Shown here: positions 53,351-64,000 of the stretch, in pieces
Layout of the letters: each line of letters begins with the position of its first letter
Numbering within the stretch: position 1 is the first letter of the stretch
Source: Timema cristinae
Taxonomy: Eukaryota > Arthropoda > Insecta > Phasmatodea > Timematidae
Assembly (NCBI GenBank): GCA_039000515.1
Contig: JBCFYV010011135.1
Location: 14,956,376 to 15,020,375, forward strand
DNA: 64,000 nt
Reading direction: 5' to 3'
Notes under the pieces: generated by a model
Told to the model about the DNA's origin: nothing
The model's input: the letters and a program-made list of their open reading frames with translations, nothing else
Database searches by the model: none
Program-made: the position numbers and the translations under genes

Positions 53351-54690
53351 GAAAAAATATATACATGTAACTTCAAAAGTTCTTGAATATCTGTTATGAT
53401 TATTTTGAAATTTAACAAGAAACTTTTAAAATGAGAGAGAAAAAATTTAGTCAAATTTTTCTATGTTCATGACAGAAATTATGTGTATAAAATTAAACTA
53501 AATGTATTTACTGAAGCAATATTTTATGTGTTTTGGCCAAAATAGTTTTTTAATAAAAAAAAATCAAATATACAGAGTTGACGTTCCCTACCACCCAACC
53601 CTAAACTAAAGAATCCATAAATCCCCAATGAAAACGTTAGTGAAATAAATCAGTGGTATAGTCGAGGGTTAGTATAAGGGACATAATTTGATGTCCACTT
53701 TTTTTTTCCATATCTTTCATAACGAACCATTTTTTAACCAGAAAAATCAAAGGGTGATAACCTAATATGCACATATTCATTTACTACAAACAATATCAAA
53801 TTCATTAGGTCACATTAGTATTTACAGTAATTACTGATATTTTGGATAAAGCTCATCAAATGACCACTTTACGCTTTAATTTACATCCTAGATAAGAGTG
53901 GAGTGAGCTAAGCTGTGGTTAGCACCATTTTGAGTTTGGTGTTTATATTTTACCAGAAAACCCCTCTTTAAACAGCGAACGTTCAAAAATTGTTTTTAGG
54001 TAGCCCCAAGACTCCCCTACTTCCAGTAATTGGATTGTACAGCCACCTCACCCAAACAAATTTACACCTTAATCCTCCAACTAGTTTATTTAATTTGAAT
54101 TTATCACAAATAGATAGCAGGGCCTAGATTTAATGACCAAAAAAATTACAAATAAAATATCAGAGAAATGATCAAAAATTACATTAAATTTACAAAAAAT
54201 GACCTAAACACTCATAATGAATGATTTGACAAAATTAAATCAGGGCTGTCCAGTCGAATTGAGAAGACATTTTGAGTGGATTCAAAGTTGGTACAATTTT
54301 ACAGACTCCTGACTATGGCTTCAAAATAAAAAAATAAAAATATTATAGCAATATTTGGTAAATAAATATCATTTTTATTCTTATGATCAATATTTGTAAT
54401 TTGGATTGACACATTTATTCACAATGCCAAAGAAGTTACCATGAAGTCATATGTATTGGATAATTTTACTGCAGTTAGTTTTTAGTTAATAATTATTATA
54501 ACTTAGCCATTTATGAAGGAGTTGGAGTTGGACAGTAAAAAAATAGAGAAGTCGAAGGCTTGGCATACACTAGCGAATCCACAGCCCTGAATCAAACACA
54601 CACTTTACAAATGTAAACTAGAACAATATAGGCTTATAAAATCTATAATCTTGATCCTTCTGAATATAATAGTTATTTATAAATAGGTAC

Positions 54691-54820
54691 CTGGTTCATA
54701 ATTTTAGCTACCCTCTCCCAACGCAGCCCTTCCAGCTTAATTGTAGCGTTAAAACAATAATGTGTATTTTCCAAACATACAAGCAAAGAAGATACAAAGT
54801 TCATTATATTCTCATTACAA
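54691..54820 (-). CDS. Possible upstream exon of DNAI1
   Basis: A clean acceptor (TTTTCAACACAG) and donor (AACCAG|GTACCT) bound 130 bp with an open frame. It encodes NENIMNFVSSLLVCLENTHY and IKLEGLRWERVAKIMNQ. It ends in phase 0, exactly as needed to join the exon at 52758. It could encode the poorly conserved N-terminus or carry the start (ATG at its ATAATGAAC). I do not recognise the residues, so it could also belong to another gene. Confidence 0.4.
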
Positions 54821-54969
54821 CTGTGTTGAAAAAAAATATGTTTGAGTATTTTTATGTATTTATAAAATAATATTAAATTTAAAAATACATTTATTCAAGA
54901 AAAATGACCAAAAAATACCTACTACTGACCAATCAAAAAATTACTCAAATCAAGAAAATATAATAGCTT

Positions 54970-55265
54970 AAAATCCGACGCTTAACTCAGTTGGTAGCGT
55001 GTTTGCCTACTGAGCTAAGAGCCCTGAGTTCAATTCCCGGCATGGCCGAAAATTTATCGTTGATAGAAATATAGGTTTACTCTTTCAGAATGATTAATTA
55101 ATGGCCAGGAACTAGATGTTGTGCCTTTCCTAGTCTTAAGCTATAGCTTATTATAAGGCGTGTGAAGCTATGACAGGCCTAGTAAGCCAGTAGTCGAAAA
55201 TATAGGGCTTGAATAAAAAATTGAGCCAGGCCACAGGCTGGAAATAGTAATGGATTTGAAGTAAA
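54970..55265 (+). mobile_element. SINE family D
   Basis: A-box ACTCAGTTGGTAGCGTG, B-box relic GAGTTCAATTCC, CGGCATGGCCGAAAATTTAT, then TTGTGCCTTTCCTAGTCTTA and GAGCCAGGCCACAGGCTGG. Confidence 0.75.
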
Positions 55266-56099
55266 GAAAAAGTAATAGAAAATGACAAATAATGACCCAT
55301 AAAAAATGTTTCCACAACCAGAGGAACATAAACAGATTGTATGTACTTATGAGCATTGTATGTGATGCACACAAAAAATAAAAGTCATGCCATAAAAATC
55401 CGGGCCCTGATGATGGCCGTACACAGGATCAGTCCAGATGCTGGAATTAAATCTAATTGAGTGAAAAATGACAACTAGACACAATACATGAAATTCCAGG
55501 ATCAATTCTGTGTCCTGTTGTTGATTACATCACTGTTATAAATACCTTCTATTGCTAGACAAAACACTGCATCTTTAAAGTCTTTTGGAGACACTTGGAG
55601 CAAGCGAGTGGGTAGATTTTTAATATGATTCCAAGTACTTCACGTGCACTTTCTAAAGTGACTGATAATATCAGCACAGTGGCAGGTCCATGATGGGCGG
55701 TGGAGGGTGATTAAAAATATCGAAACCAGCACCATAGTTTTGTAAAGAATGACTAAACAAACTCTTCCCTCACTCTATCGCCTACATTACGTAATCAATA
55801 ACTTTTTCAACTTAGCTCTAATGTGCAGAAAGCCAGGTTGGTTAAAACTAAAACACCTCCCGTAAGTTTAGTAAGATAATCAATTATTTGTATGCAAATA
55901 CAGATTTTTCTCTTAATACCTACTAAAACATTTTAGAATCATGTACAATGAGTATTTATTATTTTTGTTGTAACAGTGACTCTTTGTTTTGTGTTTTTTT
56001 TTGTATTAAAATTACATATTTGTTAAACAAAATTGTGTAAGCCTTTTTTTTTTTTATAACTATTAAAATTAAAAGATATTTATAAACTAACAATATTAT

Positions 56100-56155
56100 T
56101 ATCATCATCATCATTATAATAATCATTTATATTATTATTATTGTTATTATTATAG
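56100..56155. repeat. (ATT/ATC)n microsatellite
   Basis: Mixed ATTATTATC and ATCATCATC repeats precede a family D SINE on the - strand; they may be its tail. Confidence 0.6.
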
Positions 56156-56229
56156 AGTAAATTCTTGATTATTTAAATTTATTAAATCTATAGGGCTACT
56201 TAGAGGAGACCTATAAAAACCAATAGCCT

Positions 56230-56450
56230 GCCTTGACAACAGGCCCTAGATACTCTCTTGCATCAGCACATGACTTACAAATAATTCAAATCTAGAACAG
56301 ACACAACACCCAGTCACTCACGCATCAATCCAACTCCGATTTCGCAAATTGTACATTTTTCGGTCACTACGATAATCTAACACGAGATCCTTAGCTCAGT
56401 AGGAAAACACGCTACCGACTAAGGTAAGATGTTAGGCACCTTGATAGTAG
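56230..56450 (-). mobile_element. SINE family D, - strand, diverged
   Basis: CAGACACAACACCCAGTCAC, CACGAGATCCTTAGCTCAG and AAACACGCTACCGACTAAGG correspond to the complement of the family D body and head. Confidence 0.5.
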
Positions 56451-57019
56451 TAACTCCAAGCTTGCTTAGTCTTATTTGGCAACAGATGATGATTATAATC
56501 TTTCCTAACATAGTCAGCATCTTAAGAACAAATTCTCGACATACTCAGTCTTGAATGTGGCCTACTATGTTTGCAGGATTTTGACCAGATTAATCCATTT
56601 CCAGCTATTACAAGCCCTTCTAAGTTTTTAGTTAATAATATTTAAGTCCATGATTTGTGAAAAAAAAAGGGGGGTGAGGGAGATACTTTCCAGATAAAAG
56701 CCTAGATGTCAGTCTGCCTCAGCTCAAATATCTTATTATTGGTTTTTTATTTTTTTGGACACACATGGACAGTAGCCCCCCCCCCCCCCCCACCCACTTA
56801 AAAAAAAGTGTAGTCTTGCTTGATCCAAGCAAATTCACACATCTAAAGTGAGAATAACAATACTTGTTATGAAGAACCAGTGTAGAAACACTGTAAAATG
56901 TGATTGTTAAATTACATTTTTGAATACACTTAAATACATCCCTTATCTAGAAACTTTTATATCATCAACAATTCTTAAAATAAAATGTAGGTATGAACCT
57001 ATGGTTCTAGAGGTATCAC

Positions 57020-57063
57020 TGCGTATAATCCGAACGGGTAGTAAGACGCGGTGCTAATAATAA
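57020..57063 (+). mobile_element. 44-bp 5'-truncated SINE family A insert with 12-bp target duplication
   Basis: Only GCGTATAATCCGAACGGGTA, GTAAGACGCGGTGCTAA and a short tail remain. TAGAGGTATCAC is perfectly repeated at 57008-57019 and 57064-57075. This is a severely truncated retrotransposition event. Confidence 0.9.
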
Positions 57064-57694
57064 TAGAGGTATCACAAACAATGTCAATGAAATAGGTCTA
57101 ATAGAAACTAATATTTGTCCAACCCGAATTGTAGCGGTAACAATAAAATTTTGAGTTTGTATGTTATAACTAGACCTAAATATTACCATAAAATGTGTAT
57201 ACCTCAAGTATAGAGACTTAAAATACAAACTGTATTTAATGATTTTAAATATGCATCAAGTGAAATTTGTCTTAAATATTATGTCACTTACAGCACTTAG
57301 AGGCTTTCCAAGTACTGCTTGCAATTTCTTTACAGGTTGTATTGGCATTTTTAATATAGTTGTGTTGAACGTCTTACTAAATAAATATTTTTTTCTTCTA
57401 AATAATAATAGGCCTATAATGAAACCTTATAAACACATACAAAACCAGTTTGAATTGGTTGCTATGGTAACATAAGCCTAGATAAAAGGTATCATAGGTG
57501 TTCATGTTTGTTCATTTATGGTGATATCAGAACCTTACACAAAATAAAAGTTCGGTCGTGGCAAGTTGTTCTTACTACGACTTGTGAGATGAAGTTATAT
57601 TAATTTATAAAGCATATCCCTTAGAGCATAATTTATAACGCATATAAAGTTAAAAAAATCTATTTCATGTATACACGTTCACATCTTAAACATA

Positions 57695-57790
57695 TGACAG
57701 GGAGATCGGTGTTAGAATCCCGGTCGGGTGTACTGAGGGTAGTTTTTCATAAATGGTCCTCACTCTCCTTCCATGCAAATGAGGGTAGCC
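57695..57790 (+). mobile_element. SINE family B fragment
   Basis: TGACAGGGAGATCGGTGTTA, AGAATCCCGGTCGGGTGTAC and CTCACTCTCCTTCCATGC. The head and the 3' end are missing. Confidence 0.6.
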
Positions 57791-58294
57791 TACACCTATC
57801 ATACAGTGTTATTTAGGAGGTCAAACAATACCTACATATTAATTTTAAGTAAAATCGTTAGATCCGTCAAAAAATTGGGAATTCAAAACACTCGATCATC
57901 GATAGCTACCCTAGAGGATAGCATCCGAAGGCTCAATGCTAGTTCTGAAGTTGCACAGCCCGTGCCTGGGTGAGGGAGATGGAGCTTAGACGAATACGTC
58001 AGAGACAAGTCATCCAATACCCGTGATCCAATATAGAAAAGAAACTCGGTGAGACAACATTCACGAACACACAGAAATAATGTGTACTTCTTATCTTGGG
58101 GAGGACAGCAGTGTAAAGAAAGAAAATAATAGTAAAACGGCATCGCACTCTTAGCTTGCTCTATGGGCCCTACAAGCGCTAGATTGTAGGGTTGGGAAAA
58201 ACTGCTACTTTGGTGGAGCATGAGCAATCTGTTACTCGACCTGTTCCTTTTTGTCACAGTGACAGTATTTGTACCTACTCCCAGTCTAGTTTTT

Positions 58295-58720
58295 TTTAGC
58301 ACCTCGTCTACTGCCCATTCGGGATTTACGCATTTATGCCAATTACGCCAATGTGTTAGAGATGAAGATGGTTGATTCTAGAGAAAGTGCACCCATATTT
58401 GTTTTTAATGAGAGTTGAAAACTTTTTAAAAAATCACCCTCAGTGCACCAACCGGAATCGAGCCTCAATCTCACTGTCATTGGCAGTTCACTCTAGTGCG
58501 AGAGTGAAGCCAGAAACCAGAGGCTGGCAACCTTTTTGATATTGTGGGCTTTATGGGTTTAAAAAAAGTATAGCTAAAAATATTCAATTTTACATTTCCC
58601 AATTAGTAATTAGCTATTAAGTCCATTTGTTGAACAAATTGTTGTTTGCTAAATATTTTGTGGGCTGGATAAAATCAGTCAGTAGATTGCTGACCCTTGC
58701 TTTAAATCATTTGATCACCA
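58295..58720 (-). mobile_element. SINE family B split by a hAT-type insertion
   Basis: Tail and body are at 58295-58509 (AGCACCTCGTCTACTGCCC, CTCAGTGCACCAACCGG), and the head remnant is at 58700-58730 (CATTTGATCACCAAGTGGG). Confidence 0.65.
58518..58699. mobile_element. hAT-type MITE (182 bp)
   Basis: CAGAGGCTGGCAACCTTTTT at the left and, reverse complemented, CAAGGGTCAGCAATCTACTG at the right. The flanking 8 bases match at only four positions, so the duplication is weak. GTGGGCT recurs near both ends. Confidence 0.65.
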
Positions 58721-59289
58721 AGTGGGTCCCTTCAATGTCACTCATCAAAGTAACAATTTATTGTGAGAATACATTACATACTGTGTTTGTATTGTGGGAA
58801 TAATGTTTTGTACAATGAAAGCTTTCCCCTTCAAAACTCATTGGTGACTCCCAAACCAACTCTAAGCTAGGCCTATATAATAGATAGGCAAGGTTGCGCC
58901 GGACCTGATCTCAGCGCTCTGACAAGAACACAAAGCATCCACTTCCTTTCTACTGTACGACTGCTCCAAAAATCTCCGGAGCATAAAGGAACAAGGTTAC
59001 CCAGGAGGACCTGTTACAGACTGACAGACGTTGACAGGTTGTGAAGATGACGTCAGAGAAGTAGTGACAAAGGAGCAGGTTGTGAATTCACAACCCATCC
59101 CTAATAGTAACATGATTGTTGCCGCACACGTATGCTTTCGTTGTCTCTTGTACGTATATAGATTCTTGTTCATAATATGTAGTTATGTTTATTTATGATT
59201 ATTAATAAACATAATCAAACTGCTAATTAGTTATTCTCAATTGGTCTACAACCTATGAACATAAACTTTTTCTCGTTATAATTCAACAT

Positions 59290-59420
59290 TTATAGCATTG
59301 GCGTAGCAAACCAAAGGTCCCGGGTCCGATTCCCGTGTCCAGGTGTAATTTTTCAATTTACAAATATGTTATTTAGATGCGGCTATATCTGTAATTAACA
59401 AATATAATAACGTAACTATT
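59290..59420 (+). mobile_element. SINE family C, head partly lost
   Basis: AGCATTGGCGTAGCAAACCA, B box GGGTCCGATTCC, TGTCCAGGTGTAATTTTTC and TTTAGATGCGGCTATATCTG. Confidence 0.65.
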
Positions 59421-59539
59421 TAATCCATTATTATAATAAACCTTCAAATCCATAGTCCAGATTTTAATGAACATAAACTAGAAATAAGTTTTAAATGTCA
59501 ACGAACAATTTAAATAATGCACCAATTTTAATACAGCAC

Positions 59540-59800
59540 TCAATTTAGCAACGCTGGCGTTAGCAGCTTTCTTTCACATCGATAGGGAAGAAAGAGAGGG
59601 TATAATGCTATCACTTCGAGAAGTTTAATGTCCCACGGTGTCGAGTTATATTTTTATCACTTGTTTTGTCTAGCAAGCCCGGGATTTTATGACTTTCGTC
59701 ACCCTTCGTGAAAGCTTTGTTGTGATTACTCATACGCTGAACGTTTCAAATTCCTACTCGCCAGTCAGCATTATTTACGTGAAGAAAGAGGCTGATTATT
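59540..59800 (+). promoter_or_regulatory. CpG-denser segment, possible promoter or 5' exon of the right gene
   Basis: About a dozen CpG dinucleotides in 260 bp, far more than the surrounding DNA, and no recognised repeat. GAATTAAG|GTTTGTT near 59805-59820 could act as a donor. No motif proves it. Confidence 0.3.
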
Positions 59801-60249
59801 CTTGAATTAAGGTTTGTTAAAATCTGTCATATTTTTACTTGAAAAAATAGGAAATAAGTTAGAAAAGAAATAGGAACCAATGAACAAATAGTTAATGTTG
59901 AATATGTAGGCGTAGATATTAAAAGTTATTTGATATGAGTTAAACTTTAATTCAGAATTTCTTGTGAATACCTCCACTATTTATGCTAGTCTCGTATTTG
60001 TATTTGACCTAAACATGCCTATCTAGTTTCCATTCTAACCGTTTTCATTGTACTGTATTATTTTGGCTTTGTTAAATTATAAGTCTTGTATTGCAACAGT
60101 TTGTTTAGAATCAAATAAAATTGTCGTCGTTCTTACAGTTTGAATTGTAATGTGGTTCAGTTCAAGCAATATTGTACGGCAATAGTTTGTTTATTAAACT
60201 AACATCTTATTAACTTAAATTATAGGCCTATATATCAAAGTAAATACAC

Positions 60250-60745
60250 TTTAGTCAAGATCGATGATCTTATGTTCGGGGAATGTGATGCTTTTATGGT
60301 CAAAGAATACATACACCTGGCGCGATTATGGTCGGAATGTATCCATCTGATGCTTTCATGGTCAGAGAATGTACCCATATGAAGCTCTTGTGATAGTAGA
60401 ATGTATCCATCTGATGCTCTTGAGGGGAAGGAATGTAGGCCTCCTAACCATCTAACGTTCACATGACGGGAGAATGTTCCCATCAGAAGCTCTTATGTTG
60501 TTAGAATGTTCTCATACTATGCTCTTGTGGGGAGGGAATGTACCCATACAATACTCTTGTAATGGGAGAATGTACTCGTACTCTGCTCTTGTGGTGCAAG
60601 AATGTACCCATCTTATGCTCATGTGCTGGAAGAATATACCCATCTGACATGCACTTGTGATACTGGAATATATATTCTAGTGATATACTCTTAATAGTGG
60701 AATATAGTTTACCCATGTAATACCTAGTGGAATATACTATTTAAC
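60250..60745. repeat. Diverged minisatellite, about 40-45 bp units
   Basis: GAATGTACCCATCTGATGCTC-like units with CTTGTGGTSRGRGAATGT between them recur about a dozen times. The - strand frames with repeated DGYI and MGTF are artefacts of the repeat. Confidence 0.85.
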
Positions 60746-60939
60746 TAACCTGCAATTTCAGCCTGTAAACATATTGGTTTCTATATTGTTTACACATTCT
60801 CTGTATATTGTTTCAATGGAGTCATTCTCTAAAGTTCATAATGTATCTTAGTGAGTCTTTAGATAGCTTGGAGCTAACCACGAACTAGAATCACTGTGAA
60901 TCAATTGTCCATGAGCCAAGGAAGAACAGATGCCTACTT

Positions 60940-61145
60940 TAGTGGCCACATAGTCGAAGGCGTCACCCTCAAAAGAGACTAGACTGCCGATTATGGGTAG
61001 CTCGGGGTTCATATCTTGGCCAGGTGTATTGAGGGTGTTTTTTTTTGTTTTTGATAGTTTTTCACTCTTAATAATAGACTACATTGGTGTAATTAGTATG
61101 TATATGCATATAACCTAAACAGGTAGTAAGTTGCGGTGCTAAAAA
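60940..61145 (+). mobile_element. SINE family B
   Basis: TGCCTACTTTAGTGGCCACA head, AGCTCGGGGTTCATATC, GTGTATTGAGGGTG and AACAGGTAGTAAGTTGCGG. Confidence 0.7.
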
Positions 61146-61597
61146 TGGTAGCTGCGTGCCGATAACAATAACATTTCACTGACCAAGCAGGTATCTCCCG
61201 TTAAGTTCCAGATGTTGGGTCACACACATACGGTACAGTAATCCTTAGTATGAATAAATATTTTATAGTTTGTCATTCATATTTTCTTTTATTTGATACA
61301 ATTTTTTTTTTTAACTTTTGAATCCATGTTGGGCCCTTGGTAATCCCAGATCTAGTACCATTGTACTAATAGTCACCCGATCCCTCACCCGCTCCCCTCA
61401 CGCTTGTGGCGGACTTATAACTGTGTTGATAATAAGCATAATATGATCTTGGTATCTTGGTAAATGAAACCAAGATTACATTAGTCTTTGTCGGTTTTAG
61501 TAGTAGGTTTTTAGATTGTGCAAGTGTTGATGATACTCGTGTATGTAAACTGATCTGAAACATTGTATATAGGCCTGTATCTAACGTGGCCGCGGAT

Positions 61598-61792
61598 ATG
61601 AGCAATGTCCAAGATGGAGATGGTAAAACGCCGATTCCCGTACTGCTGCACACACTACAAATATCTGGTGGACAAGCCTTCATCCTGCAGCAGGTGTTGA
61701 GCAGCGCCAGACACAAGAATGGTAACAACCTCCCTGTGAAGAGTCCCCAGCCTGTCATCACGTTGCACTTCGCCATGCCCGAATTCACACAG
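61598..61792 (+). CDS. Coding exon of an unrecognised gene (right gene, partial)
   Basis: ATG 61598 opens 65 codons to donor ACACAG|GTAGTT in phase 0. The peptide begins MSNVQDGDGKTPIPVLLHTL and includes SGGQAFILQQVLSSARHK and PQPVITLHFAMPEF. Composition, CpG content and the splice donor all support real coding sequence. The frame is open a little upstream (GTG 61586), and ATATAG at 61572 could be an acceptor, so it may be a first or an internal exon. I do not recognise the family. No further exon of this gene was seen up to 64000. Confidence 0.55.
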
Positions 61793-61879
61793 GTAGTTTG
61801 TTTGTTTGATAGGACTTTTTTATTTTGTAACACACAATACTGACATTTAACATGTATAAACACTGAAAAGATAAAGATA

Positions 61880-62390
61880 TGACAAACCCCAGCCCCGAGG
61901 GGCTCTCGAAAGTCAAGCGGTGTTGGAAAATAATAAAAACACTAAAGGAAAGTCGTTTGGCGCCCTTGCGGGCTGATTACTTGCGGTCCATGGTTTAATG
62001 GGCGGGAAAATTAAACAAAAACCCGCCCTGTCGCCGGTATTTGGTCGACAGGGACTTAAAAAAAATATAAATACACATAGAGACAAAAGACAGGGTAGAA
62101 AACATAGAATGAAAGGTGACCGGATGTGGAAAGGACATCATCACTTCTCTTGAAGACCGGCCACTTGGTATAGTAGTTAGCGCCCCTGCCTACTGGGTCT
62201 AGAGGTCCCGGGTTTGATTCCCAGCGGAACCATAGGAATCTTTCCCGAAAGAGGAACTGTTCCTTTAGTCACCATGGTCTGGTTAGTTAGGTATTAAGAT
62301 TTCCACTGGCTCCACATCTTCATAATCACTATCATCCTTTCATCTCTTTGTGAGTATGACCTCCAAATGCCCTTTCACACGAGGTATTTT
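61880..62390 (+). mobile_element. GC-richer composite repeat with a tRNA-like core, family F
   Basis: At 62160-62235 an A-box-like TGGTATAGTAGTTAGCGCCC and B box GGGTTTGATTCCC are embedded in GC-rich sequence. Upstream lie CAGCCCCGAGGGGCTCTCG and AACCCGCCCTGTCGCCGG. Only one copy is in the window. It may be an unusually long SINE or a SINE next to another element. Confidence 0.45.
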
Positions 62391-62834
62391 AACCCGCAAA
62401 TGTTTTTTTAACCTACGAATGTTTTTTCTGAATGTTTAATTAAATAATATATTTTTTATAAAATAGTATGACCCAATATATTGCCCAAATAAATTATTTA
62501 TATTTACTTACCTGTATTTAAAATAATATATACCTATATATATTTATATATAAGCACCCATGAAAAACTTAATAGATTCAAATATGCCATACACGGTGGT
62601 CGAACTAGATACTGCATCTCTTATTGTCAAATACTTGCCATACGCTAAAAAAATAAACTCTGGAAAAAAAGGGGGTCAAAATCAACAGTAAGAAACCTGT
62701 AAAATAGAAAATTATGACAAATTTATTCAGATATTTTAATAATATTCAAATATAGCTAACTCTGTGTACTGTGAACCAAGTAGTGTTGTTTATTTAGTCT
62801 TTTTAATTATTACTTTACTAATTAATACATCCTT

Positions 62835-63070
62835 TGGGGGTCACATAGTCCAAGTCTAAGGAGTAACTCTCTCAATAAACTAGACAGGAAGGATAAGGGT
62901 TCGAATTCCGGACAGGTTTACTTAGAAAATTTTTATCCAAAAATTAGTTTCCAACTTTTTCTCCATGAAAATTTGAATACTTTTCTATAAATTATATCTT
63001 TCCCTCTTGTTCCGGTATTGTAATTTATATATATTATACAGGTGTACAACCCAAATTGTAGTGAAACCTG
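62835..63070 (+). mobile_element. SINE family B, diverged
   Basis: GGGGGTCACATAGTCCAAGTC head, GGGTTCGAATTCC B box, CAACTTTTTCTCCATGAAAAT body and GTACAACCCAAATTGTAGTG. Confidence 0.6.
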
Positions 63071-63074
63071 GTGG

Positions 63075-64000
63075 GGAGGGAAAGCGGTGAGTTAAAGATA
63101 AAAGCTTAATCCAGAGGTCATAACACAGGGTCTTGTGAATTATCCCTAGCGGATTAGAAATAGAAAACTAAAGATTAAGGTTAAACAACTTCAAAATCAA
63201 CTGACCAGAAAAACTAACAGAGGAGTAAATCATATTTCACATATTATATTATTATAAAATGAGGGGTACGGTGGGATATTAGAGATAAGAAAGAGAGGGA
63301 AACGGTTTATTCATGTGCGTTATGTTGTGACTGCATATAAAGTTTGTAGTTGCTCTGGCCAGAATAGTATCCAAATTTGAGACACTTGCTGTTTTGCAAT
63401 CTTTGCGCTTTTTTGCATACGTTAGGACATTTTATGTGTCTGAAAAAAACCCAAGGTATAACCTATTTTTAAAAAATCTGAAAAATTGTTGGAAAATTTG
63501 TATTTAGCTTCAAACTTTAGATATACCACAATTTTCTTATGTACGGATGGACATATGACAGAAAACATTACTAAATCTACTTAAATGCATTCATACATAA
63601 AGTCATACGATCTGCAGGGTTTATCAAAAGTGACCACACATTCATGTCCTCTAATCACTTCTTGTACTTCTTTCTTTCATAGCAAAGAAAAGTGTATCGT
63701 TATATATTTGATGGCCATGCTTTTTGATATACTTTTAATACCTATAAAATAACATTAATTAAAATGTTATCAATGCTGTAAAAAAAAAAGCTTGTTTTTT
63801 CCAAGAGGTTCCTAGGAAAATCAAATTGTCTTTAATTTGATTTTTTTTTTTGTTCAAAGTGACTAAATATATTTATGATTTGGATGGATATAAACCTGAT
63901 TTTTAGTAAATTTTCAATTGAAAGGAGAAGCTTACGTTACTATGAGTCCACTAACCTTTACAAAGCTAATCTTCCAAACTCTCATAGGCTATCTCCGCAA
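63075..64000. other. AT-rich DNA, no feature recognised
   Basis: Presumably intron of the right gene. Homopolymer runs are present, but I see no exon, RNA gene or known repeat. Confidence 0.4.

Noticed and set aside
57773..57973. Small + strand gene (LEDSIRRLNASSEVAQ)
   Set aside because: The tail looks mildly coding, but there is no splice context or family match, and the 5' part is a SINE B fragment.
60235..60716. - strand repetitive proteins with DGYI and MGTF units
   Set aside because: Frames of the diverged minisatellite; interrupted by stops and without splice context.
62164..62235. tRNA gene
   Set aside because: The B box is good, but the acceptor and anticodon stems cannot be drawn; it is embedded in a longer repeat-like segment.

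Overview
The window is eukaryotic nuclear DNA, almost certainly arthropod and probably insect. It is AT-rich, its genes are split by long repeat-filled introns, and its splice sites are canonical GT/AG. The protein segments recognised here (axonemal dynein intermediate chain DNAI1, fukutin-related protein FKRP, kinetochore protein PMF1/Nnf1) read like insect-type orthologues. The exact order or species cannot be told from the sequence. All identifications come from reading translations and splice signals by eye; no database search was run.

Genes, left to right. (1) The 3' end of an unrecognised coiled-coil gene on the + strand (exons near 460-641 and 2705-2913). (2) A PMF1/Nnf1 kinetochore gene on the - strand, in three exons between 8295 and 4359. 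(3) An FKRP gene on the + strand, two coding exons, 15392-16126 and 17006-17838. (4) A large DNAI1 gene on the - strand: ten well-supported exons between 52758 and 28596, plus a possible further 5' exon at 54691-54820. (5) The first or an early coding exon of an unrecognised gene on the + strand (about 61598-61792), running off the right side. The five genes have unrelated jobs (cilium motility, kinetochore, dystroglycan glycosylation and so on), so this is ordinary gene adjacency, not a functional cluster.

Three coding exons (left gene, FKRP, DNAI1) each need one extra base to keep frame with the family and with the neighbouring splice phase. The simplest reading is single-base deletions in the consensus sequence, not three dead genes.

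The rest is a dense and layered mobile-element landscape. There are at least five tRNA-headed SINE families, one with about twenty copies; 3'-end scraps of non-LTR retrotransposons (the reverse transcriptase C-terminal tail); and several non-autonomous hAT-type elements with 8-bp target duplications. There is also a PIF/Harbinger derivative with TTA duplications and a relic of transposase, TA-flanked foldback elements, and a three-copy family of about 770 bp with terminal inverted repeats. Insertions within insertions are common (hAT in SINE, hAT in MITE, SINE in hAT). The most unusual item is a 328-bp insertion at 34541-34868, flanked by a perfect 13-bp duplication. It has two inverted arms, each carrying a hammerhead-ribozyme-like core of the kind known from Penelope-like elements. 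A 62-bp minisatellite at about 30395-30975 appears to be an amplified piece of a LINE reverse transcriptase C-terminus.
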